From Rhizophlyctis rosea (taxonomy: Eukaryota; Chytridiomycota; Chytridiomycetes; Rhizophlyctidales; Rhizophlyctidaceae): a DNA stretch of 64,000 nt. Both the position numbers and the translations under genes were made by a program. The stretch spans positions 186,001 to 250,000 of the forward strand of contig JADGJC010000016.1 of the NCBI GenBank assembly GCA_027596075.1, written 5' to 3'. The notes under the pieces are model-generated. The model was not told the DNA's origin, ran no database searches, and saw only the letters and a program-made list of their open reading frames with translations. This document shows, one piece after another, positions 33,119-44,922 of this stretch (within the stretch, counting starts at the first letter, position 1; the number at the start of each line of letters is the position of its first letter).

Positions 33119-35594
33119 CTATTCAATCTCCTCCGTCAAACTCTCCTCAATCTCCTTCTTGATCCTCAAACTCGTCTTCCTCGGATTATGATCACTAAAC
33201 ACCTGATCCAACTCCTCCAACGTTAAACCCTTGGTTTCCACCATACAGAAGTACAACACGGCAGCTTCGATCAAGTCCCATCCCACAAAGATCAAGTAGA
33301 ATTTCCAATTCAGAGCCGGCACGCCGTCGTAGACGACAGCGTTGCTGGCGGAAATGGATGCGTAGGTGAAGAGACTGAAGATGCTCATGCCTTTTGCCCG
33401 GGTTGAACTTGCGAGGCACTGTGTAGTGGTTATATATTGGAGAGAGTAAGATCATACCAGCCAAGAGTCAACAAGCAAATCAATATTTCGATGAAACCCT
33501 ACTCACCTCAACGGGATACAAAACCTGCTGCGGTGTCCAGGACAACGCATACACAAACTGATAAAGATACTGCCCAATAATATACACATAACTCCCCACA
33601 CTCTTCGACGCATTGGAATCATTCTTTCCGAAATACATTCCCACCGTCACAATCCCCATACAAAAGCTCAGCACTATCGTTCCCCACACTACCATCGGTC
33701 GTCGTCCGAATCGGTCCGCACTCCGCGCGCCCCAAATGGCAATGAGCAATTGGGTGACAGATTGGATACCATTGAGCATGAACCAATACTGTGGTTCGAC
33801 GCCGGCTAGTGTGAAGCCTAGTTGGGGTTGATAGGTGAAGATGGCGTTTCCAGACCATTGGCCGAAGAACGCGATGAGGAAGGTCATGAAAAGGCGGTAG
33901 AGGGCTGGACGGGTGTTGACGAGCTCGGAGTAGTCGTAGAAGCGTTTGTCAGAGGCGTCTGTGCGGATGGTTTCGCACTTTCGTTTGCAGGGGTGGGCGT
34001 TGGATGTTAGATGGGAAGTCGGATGGTTTGGTCAAGAAAGATGACGAACCATATGATTGAACTCCATAATGACCAGTTCTGATTGATCGTTTCCATTTGC
34101 GTGGTACTTGACCAACACCTGTCTCGCCTTCTCTGTCAACCCAGCGCCAACCAACCACCGCGGACTCTCCGGTATAATGCACAATCCAATCATCAGGAGG
34201 AGTGTAGGCAACAGCCCCACATATATCTGTTACAGGAAAAACAACTTCATTCGTCAGACGAAGGTAAAAACGGAGCAGAGCATGAGGTGGTGAGAACTTA
34301 CCGGGATGCGCCAAGACCAATCGCTTTCCACTTTCTGAGTGAAATAACATATCCAAATGTTCAGAACACTACCAGAAAACCACATCGCATTGTATAATCC
34401 TCCTATTGTGCCGCGGTAAAGTGGGTGTGCCATCTCGATCACATATGCTGGGGCAGCGGTGGTGTTGATGGTGTTTCCGAATCCCATGATGAACCGGCCG
34501 GCGCGGAAGACGTTGTATTCCTGGTCCATCACTTTTTGAAAGATTAGCATTGATAGCTGCAAGCTAAATGAATGTCGGTTTGTTTCGCTATACCTACCGA
34601 GTGATTTGGGAAGGAGGTTCAAGCAAGTTCCAATGACAGTACAGACGCAGGCAATGGCCATGCCAACTTTCCGGCCCCATGTATCTGAAGCTGGTCCAGC
34701 GAATAGCGCCCCAATGACTCCTCCAAAAAAGTACAGCATCGCAGGCGCAGGCTCCGGCTGCTTCACTAAATCCGTAATGCCCCAATATGTTTTGTATTGT
34801 GTCATGGACTCCAATTGTCCAAGGAGGGTGCCGTTGTAAGCGTTCATGGTTGATGCTGTGATGAAATAGCGTTCCAGCTATCAAAACATGGCAGCCCTGA
34901 AGAGCATCTCAACGAACAACTCACCACAAAAGACAAACGCGAATACCACGTATAGTTTGAACATGCCCCGAGTCCAAGGTGAAGGCTTCTCACGAACCAT
35001 CTGCAGTTGGACATCACCAACATGGTACTGACCTGTTCTACCAGGGACTGTATCTGCTAGCCCTGTGGTGTGTGCTGCTGTGAGGGGTATCATGATCGAG
35101 GATGCGTACTTGTTGTTTTCTGCAACCCAGGATGGGTAGGGCTCGAACGTGCTGTTGGTGTGTGCATTGTGTAGTTTTCGTTGGACAGGGATCTGTGATG
35201 GATCTGAGGGCCAGGCATTTGTGGGAGGAGTGGCGAATAGAGGGGATGGTTCGGTTGGTAAGGGTGGTATTGGGACTTGAGGACCGTCGCTGATGGGGCT
35301 GATGTCCCTGATTTGGACTGTTGATATGGTCGGCGCTCGTGGGCGAGCTGTTTGTCCAATGGAACGACGGGTCGGTCTTGAAGAGGGTGCGAGAGACGTT
35401 GGGCTGACAGGGGGTATCAGGTCGTCGGGATGGGAGTGAGCGAGTGTTGATGTCTGATAAGTGGGACGAGGGACTGGTGGAGTTGCAAAACTGGTATGGG
35501 TTGAGAGGGTATGGCTGCGTTGTCGATTTGCGGGTTCTGGATTGAAGTAAGGTGCGGGCGCTGGGCTGGCCCCATTGCGATTCTCTGCAGACAT
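33119..35594 (-). CDS. MFS sugar transporter with long cytosolic N-terminus
   Basis: Six exons: 35594-34925, 34855-34598, 34531-34302, 34226-34050, 33977-33507 and 33418-33119. Introns of 66-88 nt have GT...AG ends and phases that fit, giving 701 residues. The permease begins near residue 210 (GMFKLYVVFAFVFCASTMNAYNGTLLGQL) and has 12 predicted membrane segments with sugar-porter signatures: SDTWGRKVGMAIACV after TM2, AGRFIMGFGNT, PLYRGTIGG, IIPESPRWLVG in the central loop, ADRFGRRPMVVWG, SWTPQQVLYPVE, RAKGMSIFSLFTYASI and VETKGLTLEELDQVF at the C-terminus. It should import hexose or disaccharide at the plasma membrane; the substrate cannot be told. The first ~205 residues are Pro/Ser/Thr-rich and disordered, unusually long for the family, and could be a regulatory tail. 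The acceptor of exon 3 (AAAAAG at 34532) is the least certain junction. Confidence 0.87.
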
Positions 35595-36574
35595 TGTTTA
35601 TTTACATTCCCGCCCACTCCATTGGTGGTCAATCACCAGACTTCTCTGACTTTTCTGTCAAGAGTATTTCGAGACTTCCTCAGACACGAATGATATCCCA
35701 AAAAGTTCCTGAAGTTGACAGAGAAGCTCGATTAACCTTGTCACTTCTGCGCTTCCGCTCTCAACTCCCCTCCGACCTAATACGTCCCGCGACCCTTCTA
35801 TCATCCCCGGTGGTCTGCCACAAAAGAAAACCTTCGCCATGCCGTATGTGAGGGCAACTGAGGGCACCACTGCATTTTCATCCCTTTTGCTCGCCCCATC
35901 ATATCACAACGCATTTGGCAGTTGCTTCCCGATACTGTTGAAGGGATGTGGGCGAGTGAGAACATTTTTGGCAAGAAGGTCCGCGCAAAGGGCAGAGCCT
36001 TCCCGCCTTTTCTGCCACTCGCCCTGGCCATCCCTTCGGCGGCGACTTTGGTCTTTGGTGCCACAGTTTTGAGTTGTGGACGGGGGCTTCCGATTCGGTG
36101 GGCACAGCTCATGAAGCATCGGTTTTGTAGCACCATTCTATCCGATGGTTCGGTGCGTCCAGAACATCGGTCCAGGTGTTTACTATTTAGAAGCGGACAG
36201 GCCAACATACCTAACAGAATCTTGGGTATTGACCCATCAAGCTACATGAACGGGTTGGGATATGATGTGGTCAAAGGAGCATGTCGCAAAAGGCGGCGGT
36301 GAGTTTTGAATAAACAAGTCAAACAACTGAAAGGACATCGATCTGATTGGTGACGCGTTTTCCCCGGGCCTCCGAACATCAAACCCGCCACACATGCCAA
36401 GCGGAATTCCGATTACATATGCAATAACGTCAGATCCGCAGCTGGGGATTAGCCGCCTCTTCACCCCGATTCCATAAAAATGGAACCGCCAAGACCCAAC
36501 CCCTTGAGTCAAACTCTTGACCCGAACACATCTAGTGCATCTATCAAACTTTCCACAATCATCAATAAGAAAAC
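35595..36574. other. Divergent intergenic region
   Basis: Between the transporter (minus) and the DUF4336 gene (plus), so it holds both promoters. Overlapping frames on both strands (35801-36302) have no recognisable domain and are not called. Confidence 0.45.
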
Positions 36575-37561
36575 ATGACAGTCATCCGCAGCTTGAATCC
36601 CAACCTTCACATCGTATCCCGACCGTTCCTCCGGTCGGGAACAGTCGCCATCGGGATTCGTATGTCGCTCGTTAGATTACAGAATGGCGATGTGTTTGTT
36701 TATGGACCTACTCCTCTTGATGACGAAACGAAGGCGGTTGTGGATAGATTGGGGGTTGTCCGATGTACGTTCATTTAGACAGAGGGCTTTGGGACCCCAA
36801 AAAAGGCTAAATGATTGACTCCAATCTAGACATCGTCTGTCCAAACATCGTCCATCACTTGTACGTCGGAGAATACCAACAAGCATACCCGTCCGCAAAA
36901 GTGTTTGGAGTTCCGGGGCTGAGGGAGAAGCGGAAGGATGTGAACTTTGCTGCCATCCTTGGTGAAGATGACGTCAAAGGCCAATCGGCGTATGGGTTCG
37001 AAAGCGAGGTGAGAGCTGATTTACAGACGTGCCCAATCCAGTTTCAGCATACTGAGCCATCGACCACACCTCAGTTTGACTACTTCGTCGCCACCGGCTC
37101 CAAAAACAAAGATGTCCTCTTCTTCCACAAGCCAAGCTCAACACTATTCGAAGCGGACTTGCTCATCAACCTGCCCGCACATGAGCAATTTGCGGAGCAT
37201 AAGGAGCAGACGACGGGATTGGTACAGAACTTGGCAAATAGGTTGTTGCGGCCTGATTCGACTTTCCATAAGGTTGGTCGATGCCCTATGGAATAGTTTG
37301 GATTTTCAGATGCTGAACTTTCGTTGGACAGTATTTCCTCTGGTACGCCATGACGACAGACAAAACAAACATGCAAGCTGTGGCCAGGAAGGTCGCGAAT
37401 GGTTGGAAGCCGAGTGTTATTGTGCCTGCTCATGGAGAGGTACGATTATATTTCTTCCAACTCACAGCCCCACAGGGCCTGAAACTGATGTCGTTCTCAT
37501 CTAGGTCATCGAATCGGGTGCGCTTGAGAAGTTTAAGCAGCTATATCAGTGGTTCCTTTGA
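36575..37561 (+). CDS. DUF4336 protein, metallo-beta-lactamase-like fold
   Basis: Four exons: 36575-36764, 36830-37272, 37332-37439 and 37505-37561; all phases fit and give 265 residues. The start MTVIRSLNPNLHIVSRPF, the first block SLVRLQNGDVFVYGPTPL, and VVRYIVCPNIVHHLYVGEYQQAYPSAKVFGVPGL across the first splice match the DUF4336 pattern of an MBL-like fold in which the HxHxDH metal motif is reduced to the PN..HH element. Later features are DVLFFHKPSSTLFEADLLINL, YFLWYAMTTDKTNMQ and SVIVPAHGEVIESGALEKF. Substrate and reaction are unknown; degenerate MBL members may not be metal enzymes. No signal peptide. The last exon encodes only 18 residues. Confidence 0.8.
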
Positions 37562-37984
37562 ACGGGCATGTATGGAGTCCGCATTCTTCATGGCCCGCGG
37601 TTGTGACGTACTGTAAATAGAACCTTGTATGTATCATATAACAACTTGCTGTGTCATATCACCACTTTGCCGATGCCTCAGACTGGAAGAGGGAACGAAG
37701 CGCGATGGAGGGGTGCATCCGATGCGAAAGGAGAATGGATTGGCACCGGATTGTCATGACCTGCATGCCTCAGTTGAACCCGTTTGAGTTGAGATGATTC
37801 TGGTTCAATGATCACAACTCCTACTTCGGCTACAGCCCATACCATTTTTTACATCACATACCGAACAACAACAAGCCGACGCATGCAAATGCAAACAACG
37901 AAACCATCGCTTCCATGTTATGGAATGCAAAACATGAATATGCTACCTAACCCGCGCGCCAGATCCAATCTTCTCATCACTAAC
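37562..37984. other. Convergent 3' flanks
   Basis: Spacer between the DUF4336 gene and the F-box gene on the other strand. Nothing recognised. Confidence 0.45.
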
Positions 37985-39631
37985 CTACATCCCTTCACCG
38001 CCCGCACCATCTGAATCGTCACTCTCCACAACAGGGTTTTGCCTAAAGTTAACCGTATCGACACCACCCGCACGACCCCCACGCACCCGCACCGGCCGAT
38101 CCTCCCTTTCCTTCTCTTCATCCGAGTTCGCCACCTGCCCAGCCGATCCTGCCTCAGCACCATAGTCCCGCGTAACAACGTAGAAGCCGTCCAGTCGCGG
38201 AGGGAGGTCCGGACGGGGAAGCAGAACTGGGTCCGTACCAGACAATGGCTCGGTGGGTGGGATGAGACGTCGCACTTCCCGTGAACGAGCATCGAGCATG
38301 AAACGCGTGGTTGGAGACTGGTCTTCTCCATCAAGGTCTGTGCCAGGTATTTGATTCACGAATAGGAGGGTTCCATCGTTTGAAAACACGCATTGAGGGT
38401 ACCAAACCGTGTAGCCGCCGGAGATCGGGCCAAGATCCACCGTGTAGAGTACGGTCAAAAATGGCAGGGACATTACATCCAAAGAATGCACATTGTAGAT
38501 TCGGACGAAATGCGTGCGGCTCATGGTGTAAACTTCCTCCGGCCCTGAGCTCAAGCGAGTTGCTTCGGCTAATAGGTGATGATCCGCAATTCGATACGCT
38601 TTGAATTGAGTACGGTCGAGAGGTGACGCCAGACTCAGATCGCTGGGATCTGTGGCGAAGTTTGGAAGGATCTTGACAGCAATGGTCTCGTTAAAGTACC
38701 ATCCACAAGCGTGATACGGATGCCCGCGAAAATCTTCCCATAATGGAACCACTTGAACTGATTTGCTTGTTGCCTTTCCACCAAGGTCTCCCAAAATACG
38801 GAAGAACGACGATTTCACTCCGCTTTCAAGATTGCCAGCGTAGGATACGCTCATGATGCGGCCAACGATGCGCGGAATCGGTGTCTTTTGAATGACCCTT
38901 TCAGATCTCAGCCAGGTCCGATCCAAGGACAGTTCTTTTTGCGATGCTCCATGACGGAGATCCAGCCGAACTTTGTCTTCCCCTCCCTCCACTGGAGTAG
39001 CAACTGTGAATGGTCGCCAAGGGGATCGGCGAGTTGAGAAAAGGAATAAATCCATGTTGGGGTGGTTTGCGTCAGGGAGAGGAACATCCAACGATGAGCG
39101 GCATAGATGGGTTCTGAAGAGGGCGCGCGACATGAGCTGGAAGCACCGAGTGTGAGAGATTTCAAGGTATCAGCAGTGGTTTCGTCCTTTGTTTACACTC
39201 ACAGATTGTGGATGCAAACCATCGTGGTCATACCAAACGTCCTTCCGTGCCGCGACCACATGCCCCTCAAGCAAGCTGCTTGTCGTTTCACAAGCCACAA
39301 AGTTCCTCACAACACCCGACCGCCCTTCCGCCAAATCGTACGGACCGACACGAACAGGAGGATCCGTCATAACCCCCGTAGCATCCCAAGGCCGCGACCA
39401 AGCGGCTGCGAAACATGCCAAATCCCTCCACGTCTCGTCTCCGAACAGCACCGGTGCGCAGCCGGCGGGGTAGAGTGCTTCAAGCTTGTTCTTCCAGAGG
39501 TGGTTGGTGTGTCGGAGGAGGAGGGACCAGCGTTTGCAGACTCGTTCGTACTTCAGGAGGTCGGAGACTGACACGTCGGGGCGGGCGAAGATGGCGGTTA
39601 GGACGTCTGGGATGAGGTGTGGGGTTGGCAT
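37985..39631 (-). CDS. F-box protein (526 aa)
   Basis: Two exons, 39631-39203 and 39136-37985, joined in phase 0 (donor GTGAGT, intron 66 nt). The N-terminus MPTPHLIPDVLTAIFARPDVSVSDLLKYERVCKRWSLLLR is an F-box of the same style as the 26-32 kb array, and TWRDLACFAAAW corresponds to their WRDVACLWWAW block. The long C-terminal domain is only distantly similar to theirs (FVRIYNVHSLDVM, GGYTVWYPQCVF, DGFYVVTRDYGAEAGS). The tail is charged and Gly-rich. Presumed SCF substrate adaptor with unknown target. Unlike the tandem copies it has an intron and lies on the opposite strand, so it is an older relative rather than part of the recent array. Codon choice runs C-rich to G-rich along exon 1. Confidence 0.85.
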
Positions 39632-40382
39632 GGTGGTGATATTGAGATTGGTGGCCGTGAGGGTCTTGGACGTTGAAGATTTGGGGAAAAATTGTTGATG
39701 AAATGAAGGAGAACTATGCGGAAGTCACAGGGTCACGGAGTGGTTTCGTATGAATCTGGATGTGATGGTGAGATATGGCCAACCTAATCTAAAAATAACA
39801 CGGACAGGAAAAAAGGCAGATGGATGGGTCAAGGGACTGGCTCTTCATCCAAACAATCCAGGTTGGTGACACAAGTGTGCTGCGCATTTTGGTCCGAACC
39901 ATTCACCGTTGGGAAACGTGGAAGTTTCCAAATGGACGTGCTGGCCTAGTACCAGGATTATGAAGGGACGCCCGAACACAATAGTACCTCGCCCATGCCG
40001 AATGCCGAGGATGAAGGCCAAGACCTGCTGACGTGGTCCCGTTTGATTTGCTAGTGTACCGCAATAGCTGCTGGACTGAGCCAACGCGGGCGGCTAGTGG
40101 GCCCGAAAGAAGCTCCACTATGATTGAAGGCATTAACGCTGTTTGTGACATTTCCTCAAGGACGTTGAAGGAAATGGTGCTATTGGAAGTGTGTTCAGTG
40201 CATGCGAAAGAACCAAACTGGTCCGATAGGGTGCGCAGTAAGCGCAGTTTTAATATCATGAACTATCATCTAAAAAATGTGAATAAATACCTCGGTTGGC
40301 GGTCCTCCACATCCCACCTCGAAGATCACGCAACAACTCTTACATAACTCCAACAACCTCTTCGCCCTTTCATCGACCAAGA
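39632..40382. other. Divergent promoter region
   Basis: Between the F-box gene (minus) and the O-methyltransferase gene (plus). Short frames only. No recognisable elements beyond general pyrimidine richness before 40383. Confidence 0.45.
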
Positions 40383-41184
40383 ATGACCGCCTCAGCTCTT
40401 GACAACACTGTCCTCCCTCCCGGCTCTCCTGGTTGGGAACCCCTCCCAGCAGCCAAGATCCCACTCCTTCATCAATACGTCGAACAACACGCCACACGTG
40501 GTGACCCGTTCTCCGTCCTCGCAGCCCTGGATGCATTCACTCAAGAACATCACTTCCTCATGACGATTGGCGACAAGAAGGGCGAGACGTTGAGGAAGCA
40601 TGTTAGAAATCTGGGTAGCAACGTAAACGTGAGTAAAACCATCCCGGAAATCAATCAAGAGTATAATCATGAAAGTGCTAAACCCGCAAAACCCCACACA
40701 GGTCATTGTAGAACTAGGCTGCTTCGTAGGCTACAGCTCCATCCTCCTAGCCCACACCGCCCTAAAACAAAACCCCTCCGTCAAAGTCATCTCCTTCGAA
40801 ATCAATCCCACCTACGCTTCCATAGCCGAAAAACTCATCGCCTTCGCAGGCTTATCCTCCACCATTGAAATCCGCATCGCCCCATCCTCCGACAGCATCA
40901 AGGCTCTCAAGTCCACCGGCGTGGAAGCCATCGACGTCCTCTTCATTGACCACTGGAGCCATCTGTATCTCTCGGACTTAAAGTTAGTTGAAGAGGAAGG
41001 GTTGTTGAGGAAGGGTAGTGTCGTGATGGCGGATAATGTGCTTTTCCCCCAGTATTTAGCGGAGTACATGGAGTATTTGGAGGGGTGTGGGAGGTATAAG
41101 ACTCATGTAGAGGAAATGGTGTTTGAGGATGTGCCGGGCTTGGGGAGGGTGAAGGATGCAGTTGCTATGTCGGTTGTTTTGTAG
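40383..41184 (+). CDS. Catechol O-methyltransferase-like enzyme
   Basis: Two exons, 40383-40628 and 40702-41184, phase 0, giving 242 residues. SAM-dependent methyltransferase of the COMT type that transfers a methyl group to one hydroxyl of a catechol with Mg2+. Family motifs: HHFLMTIGDKKGETL before the core, VIVELGCFVGYSS (SAM motif I, about residues 83-95), SFEINP with the ribose-binding Glu near 115, FIDHW with metal-binding Asp near 165, and LLRKGSVVMADNVLFPQ with Asp-Asn near 193-194. These correspond to the metal and substrate set of animal and fungal COMT. Substrate in this organism unknown. An upstream in-frame Met (40296) is ignored because family similarity begins after 40383. A decayed copy of its last ~27 codons lies at 43205. 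Confidence 0.9.
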
Positions 41185-41467
41185 ACTAGATTAACAGGGT
41201 TGTGTACAATATAGAATGCAGATGGAAACAGGAAACGCAAATGGATGTTGACACATCTTGGGTATAACATGACATCGGATATTGCCGAGGCCCATCTAGA
41301 GGTCTCCAATCAAGCAGTGATCGATAGAGCTCATTGCAACACTTTCAACACGGGAATCACTTGTAAATGACACTTGTTGCTTTAATCATCGTCCGCCTGG
41401 AAATAGTGACAGCAACATATATGGAATCTCTCTAGCCCAAGCTCCTTCGTCAACCGTTCCGAATCTG

Positions 41468-42722
41468 CTATCTGACCTTCGGTGGTGGGCCAAGGACCCA
41501 GCCAAAAACAGCTATGTCTACAGATTCTAGTTTATCGGGAATACAAGCAATCAGCTGATGCAACCTTTCGCGTGTTATCCACACGGGAGCGCCATCTTCA
41601 TCCCTCAAAGTCAGGTGAAAGGACGTCAAGTTGCACAAGTCCGACATGACTTGGAGGAACACCTTCCAAGAAACTTCGTTCAGTGACGTGTTGAAGATAC
41701 TGAGGTGGAGCTTTGTAAGGTTGCGACATGTATCGATCGGCAGAGTCCGTAGGGCCTCCGTCGGGAAAGTGCAACCTTGCCAACGCAAAGTGGATAGCGT
41801 AGGCTGCGTCAGAGTTTGCAGAGTTGGAAGTGGCCATTTTTCGGGTCGGGTGAAGTTACCGCGGTAACCACGCGTGGAGATGTATATGGATTCCATCTTT
41901 GGGGTTGCGGCCGCGAAATCGAGGATGTGTATATTGGAGGTGATAAGCAGGTATTGCAAGGATTTGAACGTCACGTCAGCTGGTATTGTTATTTGCTCAT
42001 CTTGGTGATTGGACGTCAATTTCAGGCACTTTAGCGGTGCGGTTTGGAGTATGCGAAGGAACGAAACGAAGGTGGTCAATGATGGTGTTTTGAAGCCGCG
42101 TAAGGAGAATGTGTGGAGAAGTAGAGGTCGTGGTTCAACTTTCACTGCCTGCGTGAATGCCTCGGCCACCTGGTCAGCAAATGGCGTTCCAATCGCCGAT
42201 CTGATTCGGAAGTGTTGCAATTTGGTGAGATCGACGACCGCCAAAGCATGTACGGCTGCATCCCAGATTTTGAGGGTCCGCACGGCAGATACACGAAGAC
42301 GATCACATAGAAATATTTCCAACGCGGTGGTGCCAGCACGATCAGTTTTGATGAGGTTGCTGACATACTGCTCCACGTCAAGACAGCACCCATTGCGCAG
42401 CTGGACTGCAATGGCACGGAAGGTTTTGCAGACCTGGAAGAGTGCATAACAGGAGATAGTTAGGAATCTGTCCGTATCCGATTTTTAAAGGCGCATTTAC
42501 CTGAGCAAGATGTATCTCGTACAATGGGCCATCTGTGCAATTTCCACCATAGTCACGTGCGACATAGCTTGCTTCGGAAGGAACCCTCTGCGGACCTTCA
42601 TACTTCTTCTCAATTCGTGGCTGGATGTACTCGAAGATGTCGAGGAGAAGGTGCTCAGGTAGGTTGATGATGTAGCACTTCGCGGTAGGGTCCAGCTGCT
42701 GGCCGTGAGTGGGTGGAGGCAT
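41468..42722 (-). CDS. F-box protein of the LPEHLLLDIFEYI type, copy A
   Basis: Two exons, 42722-42501 and 42433-41468, phase 0 (donor GTAAAT), 395 residues. The start MPPPTHGQQLDPTAK is chosen because it aligns with copy B; a longer in-frame start at 42818 has no counterpart. An F-box is split by the intron: LPEHLLLDIFEYIQP at about residue 20, a spacer, then VCKTFRAIAVQL at the start of exon 2. The remainder is an irregular leucine-rich repeat-like fold: VSAVRTLKIWDAAVHAL, LTKLQHFRIRSAI, LKCLKLTSN, LQYLLITSNIHI, LTQPTLSTLRW, LTKLHLSIFN and LTSFHLTLRD. This fits an FBXL-like substrate adaptor of SCF ligases. Tandem paralog of the gene at 43512-44922. Different subfamily from the 26-32 kb array. 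Confidence 0.85.
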
Positions 42723-43204
42723 CGTGGGCGGGTTCAATCTGAGAGACGGGCTTTGCAGACGGGTACTGACTCGTTGACCGTCGGAACCGGCAGTCACTAA
42801 TAGAAATGCGTCCAGCACTTAGTCTCACGCTGCTTACAACCGAGTGCGGGCTTTATCGTTGTTTCCCGATCCGGGGTGCAAGGAAGGGCCGGGGAATGAC
42901 CTCCAGCTGTTCACGGCAACAAAAGTCATTATGCGTGCAACTAACCTTCTTCTGCGGCGGACGATCAGTTTCCAAAAGAGGGTTTTCAACGCGTTTATAA
43001 CGTTGCCGCGTGTGGGAGTTGTGAGCGGATGTCGGATGGGAAGGAGAGGATCAAGAGCGTGGGAAACTGGTGGTCAACGTGCCAAAAGCCAGCCAAAAGC
43101 TGCCAAAAGTTGCGCAGCAGCCGGGGCTGCGCCACATGTCATCGACTTCCCACCTCCAACTCCACGCCGGCTCTACCTATCCCTTCCAAAACAGATCGCA
43201 TGAG
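42723..43204. other. Upstream region of F-box copy A
   Basis: Resembles 44960-45320 upstream of copy B (shared words GGGTGCAAGG, ACCTTCTTCT, GCGTGGGAAAC, GGGCTGCGCCACA in the same order), so the duplication includes the promoter. Confidence 0.5.
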
Positions 43205-43286
43205 AGTCATAAAATCCATGTGGAGGAGATGATGTTTAAGAATGGTATTGGCGAAGGATGCGGTTGCTGTCCTGGTGCTTTTGTAG
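43205..43286 (+). pseudogene. Remnant of the 3' end of a COMT gene
   Basis: HVEEMMFKNGIGE aligns with HVEEMVFEDVPGLG near the C-terminus of the intact COMT gene at 40383-41184. DNA identity continues through GAAGGATGCGGTTGCT to a shared TTTTGTAG stop at 43284-43286, with a short internal deletion. It sits just past the 3' end of F-box copy B, as the intact COMT does for copy A, so it marks the edge of the duplicated segment. Confidence 0.65.
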
Positions 43287-43511
43287 GGTTGGATCGCTAG
43301 TGGATATGATATCCCGGACATATCCTTGCGATCGAGTATCGGGCTGGACTGATGATATTCAAGTCCCGCGTATCATATGGAGATTTTGACTTCAACCAAT
43401 CTGAATAGTATTGCATCAAACAGCTAATTTGCCCCTCTTCTTTAAGTTGCACGTCTCGAAAAATATCCGTTATACCTGATCTTCTCCTCCAAACCCAAAT
43501 CCTCTTTCAAT

Positions 43512-44922
43512 CTATCTAAATCCCTCCTGTGTTCCTCCAAGTCGTCCCAACCTTCGTCTTCGAACCCAACCAAGGTTATCCAAATGCCCTTCAACTGACC
43601 GCTCTAGCATCATCCGCATTGCATCATAATCCCACCCACGAATGGTCAAATTCACTCTCACCAGTTGGTCTGGGATGTGGGAGAGGAGGACACGCAAGTT
43701 GCTACATAACATCCAGCTGGTGTAAACCCAAGGGTGCGGCTTCAAATCGAAGCTCTTCAAGTTGGAAAGATTTGATAGAAACTGGAAGAAGCGGTTCGCG
43801 CAAGGCGTATCCATGGAGAAGATGAAACCGGAGAGTTGGAGAGTTTTGAGTGTGCGGCGAGTGTTCATCGGCAAGCTGCAAAGACTCTCAAGCGGAAAGA
43901 TGTACGCTTTTAGGAAGAGAGTGGACAGAGTAGGCTGTGTCAGGGTGGCCAATGAAGGGAGCGGCCATGTCTCGTGCTCGTTTGTGTCATAATAGCAATG
44001 GCGATAGCCAGCCGTCGATATTTGTAGAGTCTCCAATTTCGGGGCTGTCGCTGCAAAGTTGGAGATGACGAAGTTGGTGGTGATACGCAAATGCTGCAAT
44101 GCCCTAAATACTACGTCCGATGGAACTGCCAACTGCATGCGCATCTCGTCATGGGCAGACGTCAGCTTCAGCCGCGTGAGGGGATCATTCTGGAGCGTGC
44201 GAAGCAACGAGTTGAGGTTTGGAAGAGAAGGTGTATCGAAGCCGCGGATGGCGAAGGATTGAAGGCGCAACGGTCGTCCGTCTTTCGCCGCTTCCGTGAA
44301 CGCCTCAGCCACACAATCAACAAACGGAGTTTTCATGGCCGATTTGATTCGGAAGTGTTGCAGTTTGGTCAAATCGACGAAAGTCAATGCGGCCAGAGCT
44401 GAGTCCCATATTTTGAGGGTTCGCACGGCGGATACGCGAATCGGGTTACGAAGGAACACCTCCAGCGCGTCCAAGAAGCGGAATGTGCTGCCTGGAACCC
44501 ATCCACGAAGCCCTGCATAATGCTCCACATCGAGACAGTGACCCCTTGGCAACTGAAATGCTATGGCACGGAAAGTTTTGCAGATCTGCAATGTTTTGAA
44601 GGGGAAGTGAAGGAGGGAAGATAAAGTGGATAGTGGTGAGCACGCATGCTGTGTTCAACCGCACACTCGATTTCTGAAATATGGCTTGCGAAACGCGTAC
44701 CTGAGCAAGATGTATCTCGTACAAAGGGCCCTGTTTGTAATCCTCATCATAGAAACGAGCAACGTAGCTAACTTCAGGTGGAACCCTCTGGAGACCCAGA
44801 CCCCGCCTGGTGTTCCGCGGCTGAATGTGTTCAAAGATGTCGAAGAGAAGGTGCTCGGGTAGGTTGAGGATGTAGCACTTCGTGGTAGGGTCCAGCTGCT
44901 GGCAGTCCGTGGTGTCAGGCAT
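43512..44922 (-). CDS. F-box protein of the LPEHLLLDIFEYI type, copy B
   Basis: Two exons, 44922-44701 and 44585-43512, phase 0 (donor GTACGC; exon 1 has the same 222 nt as in copy A), 431 residues. Start MPDTTDCQQLDPTTK. F-box: LPEHLLFDIFEHIQP in exon 1 and ICKTFRAIAFQL in exon 2. LRR-like segments follow in the same order as in copy A: VSAVRTLKIWDSALAAL, LTKLQHFRIKSAM, LTRLKLTSA, LQHLRITTNFVI, LTQPTLSTLFLKA and LKTLQLSGFIF. Compared with copy A it has about 35 extra residues, mainly a loop after VEHYAGL and a longer basic C-terminus (RRRRLGRLGG). Intact and presumably expressed. SCF adaptor with unknown target. Confidence 0.85.
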
